This document shows, piece by piece, positions 13,770 through 19,821 of a stretch of 19,821 nt of DNA (positions are counted from its first letter, which is position 1; each line of letters begins with the position of its first letter). Under the pieces are notes generated by a model. The model was not told the origin of the DNA and did no database searches. It saw only the letters and a list, made by a program, of their open reading frames with translations. Source of the DNA: Porphyromonadaceae bacterium (lineage in GTDB: Bacteria; Bacteroidota; Bacteroidia; Bacteroidales; UBA11471). The DNA lies in contig JAJQIP010000123.1 in the NCBI GenBank assembly GCA_021199145.1, forward strand, positions 1-19,821. Reading direction: 5' to 3'. A program made the translations under genes and the position numbers.

Positions 13770-15530
13770 ATGGACGAAATAAATACAAACGGACTGAATA
13801 TTAAGGAATTCCTTGATCAAGACGAGAAAAAAGACCAGCTGAGATTGTTAACCGCAGGTTCAGTTGACGATGGCAAATCGACTTTGATCGGCCGTCTGCT
13901 TTTCGACAGCAAGAAATTATATGAAGACCAGTTGGATGCGCTCAAACGTGATAGCAAACGTGTTGGAAACGCAGGAGACCATATCGACTATGCCCTATTG
14001 CTCGACGGATTAAAAGCCGAAAGAGAACAAGGCATTACCATCGATGTGGCATATCGGTATTTCTCTACCAACAAACGGAAATTCATTATCGCCGATACTC
14101 CGGGGCATGAACAGTATACCCGGAATATGATTACAGGAGGGTCAACGGCCAATCTGGCCATTATTCTGGTCGATGCACGTATGGGAGTCATCACCCAAAC
14201 CCGACGGCATACCTATTTGGTGTCGCTGTTGGGCATTAAACATATTGTATTGGCTGTAAATAAAATGGATTTGGTCCAATACAGTCAGAAAATCTTTGAT
14301 GAAATAGTCACCGCATATAAAGATTTCACGGCATCGTTTGAGATACCCGATATAACTTGTATTCCCCTCTCCGCCCTTAATGGCGACAATGTTGTCGATA
14401 AATCCGAAAATATGCCGTGGTATAAAGGGCCGTCACTGCTCGATTTTTTGGAGACAGTACATATTGCCAACGACCACAATCTACATGATTTCCGTTATCC
14501 CATACAATATGTTTTGAGACCCAATCTCAATTTCCGGGGATTTTCAGGACGTGTCGCCTCAGGCGTTGTTCACAAAGGAGATGAAGTAATAGCCATTCCA
14601 TCCGGGAAAAAAGCGCATATAAAATCTATCGTCACCTACGACGGGGAACTTGAAGAGGCCTTCTCCCCTCAATCTGTCACGCTGACCTTGGATGAAGAGA
14701 TTGACCTCTCCCGGGGAGAAATGCTTGTCCATCCGGGAAACATTCCCCATATCAGCCGTAATTTTGAGGCCATGCTTGTATGGATGGACGAAAAGCCGAT
14801 GGACACAAACAAGCAGTATTTTATCAAACAGACGACCAATACGACCCGAGTCCATGTCGACGTACAATATAAAATCGACATCAACACGATGAAACACTCG
14901 GAAGCCTCCCTACTCAACCTAAATGAAATAGGTCACGCTGTTTTCGTCACCAACAAACCCCTTTTCTTCGATCCCTACAAGCAGAACAAAAGCTGCGGGT
15001 CGTTTATTCTTATCGACCCTATCACCAACAACACAAGCGCTGTGGGCATGATTATCGGTGAAGTGGATCAGACGAATCTCATTTCAGCCATTTCGGAAAC
15101 GGACCGCAAAAAAATCCGGGAAGGAATCTCGTTGGTTTCAGACGACGAACGGGAAAAATTTATGGGACAAACCGGCAAGATATTCATTGTTACCGGAGAC
15201 AATTTGGCGATACTCCGGGAGTGCGCCTATCTGCTTGAGCGCAGATTATTTGATATGGGACATTTTGCGGTTGTGCTCGACGGAGAAAAACTTGGTCTTG
15301 AGAAAGGCGTTCAAGAGAATACATTTGCGACACTAATCGCTGAAATCACTCGGCAAGATATCATTACCATCTGCATTGATGTATCGGGAAAGATATCCCT
15401 GAACGGGGCATTCACTGTATCCATTGCCAATGAATTGAACCAACCCATGAAGAAAGGGGAAGGCTATTGTTCGGTAGGTAAACGATATTTGGTTGCCGCC
15501 ATTGAAGACATTATTAACACAAAGATTTGA
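13770..15530 (+). CDS. cysN: Sulfate adenylyltransferase subunit 1 with degenerate APS-kinase-like tail
   Basis: This is the GTPase subunit of ATP sulfurylase, partner of CysD. From the ATG at 13770 it has 586 residues, about 110 more than E. coli CysN. The translation-factor GTPase is intact: P-loop GSVDDGKST (30-38), DTPGHEQY (109-116), NKMD (164-167) and SAL (201-203). Beta-barrel domains follow to about residue 435. Residues 457-508 align without gaps to residues 14-65 of the neighbouring CysC, with 17 of 52 identical by my count, including the REK, GQxG, TG, LERxL and LDG positions. The kinase P-loop GLSGSGKST is replaced here by GDNLAILRE (476-484), so ATP binding should be lost, and the rest is shorter than a kinase domain. 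The protein therefore looks like a former CysN-CysC fusion whose kinase half decayed, perhaps kept for assembly or channelling. GTPase and sulfurylase roles should be unaffected. Confidence 0.94.
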   Translation: MDEINTNGLNIKEFLDQDEKKDQLRLLTAGSVDDGKSTLIGRLLFDSKKLYEDQLDALKRDSKRVGNAGDHIDYALLLDGLKAEREQGITIDVAYRYFSTNKRKFIIADTPGHEQYTRNMITGGSTANLAIILVDARMGVITQTRRHTYLVSLLGIKHIVLAVNKMDLVQYSQKIFDEIVTAYKDFTASFEIPDITCIPLSALNGDNVVDKSENMPWYKGPSLLDFLETVHIANDHNLHDFRYPIQYVLRPNLNFRGFSGRVASGVVHKGDEVIAIPSGKKAHIKSIVTYDGELEEAFSPQSVTLTLDEEIDLSRGEMLVHPGNIPHISRNFEAMLVWMDEKPMDTNKQYFIKQTTNTTRVHVDVQYKIDINTMKHSEASLLNLNEIGHAVFVTNKPLFFDPYKQNKSCGSFILIDPITNNTSAVGMIIGEVDQTNLISAISETDRKKIREGISLVSDDEREKFMGQTGKIFIVTGDNLAILRECAYLLERRLFDMGHFAVVLDGEKLGLEKGVQENTFATLIAEITRQDIITICIDVSGKISLNGAFTVSIANELNQPMKKGEGYCSVGKRYLVAAIEDIINTKI

Positions 15531-15534
15531 TTTC

Positions 15535-16638
15535 ATGGGATTCAATTTTCAGAAACTTCCAGCCAATACTTTATTGGGAGCTGATTGGAAAACCTTTCAC
15601 GACATAACTCAAAATCGGACAGTTGACAAACGATACAAGACAAAATACCGGATTACTAAAATCCTTTGCCGCATATTGAGTCTTACCAATACCATAGAAA
15701 ACCGACGTTCTGACAAGTGGCTGGCCGATAAACCCATTGAGAACGATCCGGTATTTATTTTAGGACATTGGCGTAGCGGAACGACCTTTGTACATAATGT
15801 CTTGTCGCAAGACAAGCAATTCGGATATACAACAACCTATCAAACCGTCTTTCCCCATATGGTGCTCTTTGGGCAGCCATTTTTCAAAAAAATGGCCGCT
15901 ATGGCAATGCCTAAAAAACGTCCGGCTGATAATATGGAGTTAAAGGCCGATCAACCGCAAGAAGAGGAGTTTGCATTGATGAATATGTGTCCCAATACCT
16001 ATTACAATTTTTGGGTATTTCCACGTGACACTCAGGAATATAGTAAAAAATATCTCCTGCACGAAGAGGCTACTCCTGCCGAACTGGCTAACTTCAAAGA
16101 ATATTTTGAACGGTTGGTCAAAATATCGCTGTGGAATACAAAAGGAAAGCGCTTCCTGTCAAAAAACCCGCCCCATACGGGTCGTATTAAGGCGTTGTTG
16201 GAACTATTTCCCAATGCCAAATTCATTTACTTGATGCGGAATCCCTACACGGTGTTTGAGAGTACCCGCAACTTTTTCCTCAATACGATGCAACCTTTGA
16301 AACTTCAAGATATCACGCCAAAAGAGGTCATAGATAATTTTATCAAGGTATATATCGACCTCTATTTCCGGTATCAAGAAGATAAGAAACTCATTCCGGC
16401 CGGCAATCTCATAGAGATAAAATTTGAGGATTTTGAACATAATCCGCTCGAAATGGTAGAGAAAATTTATGAGACCCTCTCCCTTCCAGGGTTTGCACAA
16501 GCACGTCCTCAAATTGAAAATTATATCAACAGGAAAAAGGGTTACAAGAAAAACAAATACAATTATGACCCGGAAACCGTACAAATCGTTGAAAAAAATT
16601 GGGATTTCGCTTTAAAGGATTGGGGCTACAAACTGTAA
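15535..16638 (+). CDS. PAPS-dependent sulfotransferase
   Basis: This enzyme transfers the sulfonate group from PAPS to a hydroxyl or amine acceptor. It has 367 residues and belongs to the Sulfotransfer_1/3-like superfamily. The 5'-phosphosulfate loop is visible as LGHWRSGTTF (76-85), and the 3'-phosphate site as YLMRNPYTVFESTRNFF (232-248, with R235 and S243). KNPPHTGRI (210-218) and IKFEDF (295-300) are also characteristic. No signal peptide or membrane helix is seen. The N-terminal 70 residues are basic and may contact a membrane or acceptor. I chose the ATG at 15535, 4 bases after the cysN stop; the frame's earlier ATG overlaps cysN. The acceptor cannot be read from the sequence. The tight link to PAPS-making genes and the likeness of the cluster to the B. 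thetaiotaomicron steroid sulfonation locus (from memory) suggest a sterol, bile acid or other lipid. A surface sugar is an alternative. Confidence 0.9.
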   Translation: MGFNFQKLPANTLLGADWKTFHDITQNRTVDKRYKTKYRITKILCRILSLTNTIENRRSDKWLADKPIENDPVFILGHWRSGTTFVHNVLSQDKQFGYTTTYQTVFPHMVLFGQPFFKKMAAMAMPKKRPADNMELKADQPQEEEFALMNMCPNTYYNFWVFPRDTQEYSKKYLLHEEATPAELANFKEYFERLVKISLWNTKGKRFLSKNPPHTGRIKALLELFPNAKFIYLMRNPYTVFESTRNFFLNTMQPLKLQDITPKEVIDNFIKVYIDLYFRYQEDKKLIPAGNLIEIKFEDFEHNPLEMVEKIYETLSLPGFAQARPQIENYINRKKGYKKNKYNYDPETVQIVEKNWDFALKDWGYKL

Positions 16639-16649
16639 GATATTTCCAG

Positions 16650-16680
16650 AAAGGGTCGGTTACTTTTACCGGCCTTTTTT
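16650..16680 (+). terminator. Intrinsic terminator of the sulfation operon
   Basis: GGTCGGT (16654-16660) pairs with ACCGGCC (16668-16674), with one G-T wobble and a seven-base loop. Six T follow at once (16675-16680) and A residues precede, extending the stem. It lies just after the sulfotransferase stop. The remaining gap to fucI (16681-16793) is A/T-rich. It has TTTG words near 16753-16760 but no well-spaced -7 partner, so the fucI promoter is not resolved. Confidence 0.75.
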
Positions 16681-16793
16681 GTGTTAATCTTTTTAAACTA
16701 TTTTCATAAAGGAGCTTTTTCCCCGTTGATTATATTGAGAAAAATTCCGTTCTTTGTTTGGAAAAAAATCTGATACTTTAAACATCTTTCTAT

Positions 16794-18566
16794 ATGAAAA
16801 ACTATCCTAAAATTGGTATCCGGCCCACTATCGACGGACGTCAAGGCGGTGTACGAGAAAGCCTTGAAGAGAAAACGATGAGTTTGGCCAAAGCTGTAGC
16901 CAAACTGATTAGCAGCCATTTGAAAAACGGAGACGGTTCTCCCGTGGAGTGTGTGATTGCTGACGGTACTATCGGACGTGTAGCTGAAAGCGCCGCTTGT
17001 GCCGAGAAGTTCGAACGGGAAGGCGTAGGTGCGACCATTACCGTGACCTCCTGTTGGTGTTACGGGGCTGAGACAATGGACATGAATCCCTATTACCCGA
17101 AAGCTGTATGGGGATTCAATGGTACAGAACGTCCCGGTGCCGTATATCTGGCCGCCGTTCTGGCTGGACATACCCAAAAAGGACTCCCCGCTTTCGGTAT
17201 CTATGGACACGACGTGCAAGACCTTGAGGACAACACCATTCCCGCCGATGTCGCTGAAAAAATCTTAAGATTCGCCCGTGCCGCACAAGCCGTCGCCACC
17301 ATGCGTGGAAAATCCTACCTCTCGATGGGAAGTGTAGCGATGGGTATCGCAGGGTCCATCGTCAATCCCGACTTCTTCCAGGAATATCTGGGCATGCGTA
17401 ACGAATCCATCGATTTAACGGAAATTATCCGCCGTATAAAAGAGGGCATTTACGACAAAGAGGAATATGCCAAAGCCATGGCGTGGACAGAGAAATATTG
17501 TAAAGTCAACGAAGGCAAAGATTATAATCCTGCCCACAAGACAAAAAGTCGGGAAGAGAAAGAGAAAGATTGGGAGTTCGTTGTGAAGATGACCATCATC
17601 ATGCGGGATCTTATGTGCGGAAATCCCAAACTGTTGGAAATGGGATTCAAAGAAGAGGCCATGGGATTCAATGCTATTGCCGCCGGATTCCAAGGACAAC
17701 GCCAATGGACTGACTTTTTGCCGAATGGAGATTTTTCAGAAGCACTCCTCAACACATCCTTTGACTGGAACGGGATACGTGAACCTTTTGTCTTAGCTAC
17801 CGAAAACGACGCTTGCAACGGAGTGGCCATGCTCTTCGGACATCTACTCAGCAACCGTGCCCAGTTTTTCTCGGATGTACGTACCTATTGGAGTCCTGAA
17901 GCGGTAAAGAGGGTAACCGGCAAGGAATTGACCGGATTGGCCAAGAACGGTATTATACACCTCCTCAATTCAGGAGCTACGACCCTCGATGGTACAGGAC
18001 GCCAAAGCGACAACAACGGGAATGCGGTGATGAAGCCCTTCTGGGAAATCACCGAAAAAGACGTAGATGCCTGCTTGAAAGCGACGACATGGTATCCGGC
18101 AAGCCGAGACTATTTCCGGGGAGGAGGATTCTCCTCGAACTTCCTTTCAAAGGGAGGTATGCCTGTAACCATGATGCGGCTGAACTTAGTAAAAGGGTTA
18201 GGTCCGGTACTGCAACTCGCCGAAGGATGGACAGTAGATATCGACCCCGAAATACATAACATTCTCAACGAACGTACCGACCGCACATGGCCTTCGACCT
18301 GGTTCGTCCCCCGTCTGTGCGACAAAGCTCCTTTCAAAGATGTATATTCGGTCATGAACAATTGGGGTGCCAACCACGGAGCCATCTCTTACGGACACAT
18401 CGGACAAGACCTCATTACATTGGCATCCATGTTACGCATACCTGTCTGCATGCACAATGTCGACGAAGAGAAGCTATTCCGTCCTTCCGCATGGAATTCC
18501 TTCGGTATGGATAAAGAAGGGGCGGACTATCGGGCTTGCGCCAACTATGGTCCTATTTACAAATAA
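16794..18566 (+). CDS. fucI: L-fucose isomerase
   Basis: This enzyme converts L-fucose to L-fuculose, the entry step of fucose use, and it often also accepts D-arabinose. It is cytoplasmic, Mn-dependent and hexameric in its relatives. At 590 residues it is almost identical in length to E. coli FucI (591). The metal and catalytic residues fall at the same numbers as in E. coli: E337 in LATEND, D361 in FFSDVRTYW and H528 in GANHGAISYGH. The N-terminus MKNYPKIGIRPTIDGR is typical. The gene starts after a terminator and an A/T-rich gap, so it opens a new unit with fucO, 23 bases downstream. Fuculokinase, fuculose-phosphate aldolase, fucose permease and a regulator are not in the window. Confidence 0.97.
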   Translation: MKNYPKIGIRPTIDGRQGGVRESLEEKTMSLAKAVAKLISSHLKNGDGSPVECVIADGTIGRVAESAACAEKFEREGVGATITVTSCWCYGAETMDMNPYYPKAVWGFNGTERPGAVYLAAVLAGHTQKGLPAFGIYGHDVQDLEDNTIPADVAEKILRFARAAQAVATMRGKSYLSMGSVAMGIAGSIVNPDFFQEYLGMRNESIDLTEIIRRIKEGIYDKEEYAKAMAWTEKYCKVNEGKDYNPAHKTKSREEKEKDWEFVVKMTIIMRDLMCGNPKLLEMGFKEEAMGFNAIAAGFQGQRQWTDFLPNGDFSEALLNTSFDWNGIREPFVLATENDACNGVAMLFGHLLSNRAQFFSDVRTYWSPEAVKRVTGKELTGLAKNGIIHLLNSGATTLDGTGRQSDNNGNAVMKPFWEITEKDVDACLKATTWYPASRDYFRGGGFSSNFLSKGGMPVTMMRLNLVKGLGPVLQLAEGWTVDIDPEIHNILNERTDRTWPSTWFVPRLCDKAPFKDVYSVMNNWGANHGAISYGHIGQDLITLASMLRIPVCMHNVDEEKLFRPSAWNSFGMDKEGADYRACANYGPIYK

Positions 18567-18589
18567 AAAACAACTATAAAAAAAGTATT

Positions 18590-19744
18590 ATGATCAACAG
18601 ATTTGTTCTCAATGAAATTTCCTACTTCGGCCCTGGTGCGCGTGAAGTACTGCCCAAAGAGATAAAACGGTTGGGACTGCATAAAGCGTTTGTCGCTTCG
18701 GATAAAGACCTCATCAAATTCGGAGTTACAGACAAAGTTACGGCTGTGTTGAAAGCGGCGAATATTCCTTATGAAATTTTCAGTGATATAAAGCCTAACC
18801 CGACCGTAACCAATGTGAAAAATGGGGTGAAAGCTTTCGCAGAATCGGGAGCAGACTTCATCCTGGCTATCGGAGGAGGCTCCTCTATCGATACGTCAAA
18901 AGCCATTGGCATTATCACTAACAATCCGGAATTCAGCGATGTCGTTTCTCTGGAAGGTGTAGCCGATACCAAAAGAAAGTCGGTGCCCATCATCGCCTTG
19001 CCGACTACAGCCGGGACTGCCGCTGAAGTAACCATCAATTATGTCATTACCGACGAAAAGAATGAGAAGAAGATGGTTTGCGTCGACCCCAATGACATAC
19101 CGGCAATCGCCATCATTGATGCCGAACTGATGTATACCCTTCCCAAAAGCCTTACAGCGTCAACAGGTCTTGATGCATTGACACATGCCATCGAAGGGTT
19201 GATTACCAAAGGGGCATGGGAAATGAGCGATATGTTTGAGATAAAAGCTATCGAAATGATTACCCGCTATCTCGAAACCGCTGTAAACGAGCCCAAGAAT
19301 CCGGAAGCCCGCAACGGTATGGCCGTAGCCCAATACATAGCAGGCATGGCATTCTCGAATGTCGGCTTAGGTGTGGTACATGGCATGGCTCACCCGTTAG
19401 GTGCGATTTTTGATGTACCCCACGGTGTGGCCAATGCGCTACTGTTGCCGACCATCATGGCCTTCAACGCACCTGCCGCCCTCGACAAATATGTCATCAT
19501 TGCCAAAGCCATGAATGTCTACAAAGAGGGAATGAGCAAAGAAGAGGCCGCACAAGCCGCTGTCGATGCAGTCAAGGCGTTGGCTATCCGGGTAGGCATA
19601 CCCCAACACTTAAGCGAACTGGGTATCAAAGAGAGTGACCTTCCCAAATTGGCCGATTCAGCCATCAAGGATGTCTGCACACCCGGCAATCCCCGGGAAG
19701 TGACAAGAGACATCATTCTCGACCTCTATCGCAAAGTCCTCTAA
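18590..19744 (+). CDS. fucO: Lactaldehyde reductase (L-1,2-propanediol oxidoreductase)
   Basis: This is an iron-dependent group III alcohol dehydrogenase that reduces L-lactaldehyde from fucose or rhamnose breakdown to 1,2-propanediol, regenerating NAD+. From the ATG at 18590 it has 384 residues, close to the roughly 383 of E. coli FucO. The frame's earlier ATG lies inside fucI and was rejected. The nucleotide-binding GGGSSIDTSK (95-104) is present, and all four iron ligands are visible: D195 and H199 in GLDALTHAIEG, H264 in VVHGMAHP and H278 in DVPHGVAN, with spacings equal to FucO. Other iron alcohol dehydrogenases (butanol, 1,3-propanediol) are possible, but N-terminal MINRFVLNEISYFG and the fucI neighbour favour FucO. 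The product fits propanediol secretion by gut Bacteroidales during anaerobic growth on fucose. Confidence 0.93.
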   Translation: MINRFVLNEISYFGPGAREVLPKEIKRLGLHKAFVASDKDLIKFGVTDKVTAVLKAANIPYEIFSDIKPNPTVTNVKNGVKAFAESGADFILAIGGGSSIDTSKAIGIITNNPEFSDVVSLEGVADTKRKSVPIIALPTTAGTAAEVTINYVITDEKNEKKMVCVDPNDIPAIAIIDAELMYTLPKSLTASTGLDALTHAIEGLITKGAWEMSDMFEIKAIEMITRYLETAVNEPKNPEARNGMAVAQYIAGMAFSNVGLGVVHGMAHPLGAIFDVPHGVANALLLPTIMAFNAPAALDKYVIIAKAMNVYKEGMSKEEAAQAAVDAVKALAIRVGIPQHLSELGIKESDLPKLADSAIKDVCTPGNPREVTRDIILDLYRKVL

Positions 19745-19759
19745 TGAGCATCTGATTGT

Positions 19760-19782
19760 TGGGGCCCGGGAGTAACGCCCCA
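19760..19782 (+). terminator. Weak hairpin after fucO
   Basis: TGGGGC (19760-19765) pairs with GCCCCA (19777-19782) around an eleven-base loop. The sequence after it is rich in A, not T, so on the plus strand it is not a classical intrinsic terminator. The window ends in a long A run (from about 19809), with no further gene visible. Confidence 0.3.
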
Positions 19783-19821
19783 CCCAAAACATTTTAAAAT
19801 AAAAATTTAAAAAAAAAAAAA

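Overview
The window looks like chromosomal DNA from a gut-type member of the Bacteroidetes, most likely order Bacteroidales. Four lines of evidence support this. Several genes are preceded by the Bacteroidetes vegetative promoter (TTTG, about 19 bases, TAnnTTTG) instead of a -35/-10 pair, and most starts lack a Shine-Dalgarno sequence. The proteins are of Bacteroidales type (a multi-repeat DUF349 protein, a lipoprotein cyclophilin with a helical insert, a FucI/FucO pair). The sua5/ClC/fmt neighbourhood is one I recall from Bacteroides genomes. The species cannot be named from the sequence.

Layout. (1) 70-4821, plus strand: a tight run of tsaC/sua5, a polyprenyl-phosphate sugar-1-phosphate transferase, a ClC anion transporter with CBS domains and fmt, read from a near-perfect promoter at 16-46. 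(2) 11132-4866, minus strand: a lipoprotein peptidyl-prolyl isomerase, an M16 metallopeptidase, an isolated Cas6-family protein, a DUF349 protein and UDP-glucose 6-dehydrogenase. The first three are packed closely. The last two may have their own promoter. This block converges on fmt at a palindrome that can serve both strands. (3) 11348-16638, plus strand, divergent from block 2: cysQ, cysC, cysD, cysN and a sulfotransferase, ended by a good intrinsic terminator at 16650-16680. (4) 16794-19744, plus strand: fucI and fucO. The window then ends in an A-rich run.

How the genes work together. Block 3 forms a complete route for making and spending PAPS. CysD/CysN make APS, CysC phosphorylates it to PAPS, the sulfotransferase moves the sulfonate to an acceptor, and CysQ removes the by-product PAP. 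No APS/PAPS reductase or sulfite reductase is present, so the cluster appears built for sulfation, not for cysteine synthesis. It resembles the Bacteroides thetaiotaomicron steroid/cholesterol sulfonation locus (BT0416) as I recall it. The CysN has an extra C-terminal domain that aligns without gaps to the start of the neighbouring CysC but has lost the ATP-binding P-loop, so it looks like a decayed CysN-CysC fusion. The sugar transferase and Ugd belong to surface polysaccharide synthesis. FucI and FucO belong to fucose use.

The items most worth following are the sulfation cluster, the pseudo-kinase tail on CysN, and the Cas6-like gene that sits with housekeeping genes, far from any visible CRISPR array or other cas gene and without the histidine expected at the usual active-site position. 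No RNA gene, insertion sequence or CRISPR array was found. No gap without a gene exceeds about 215 bases.
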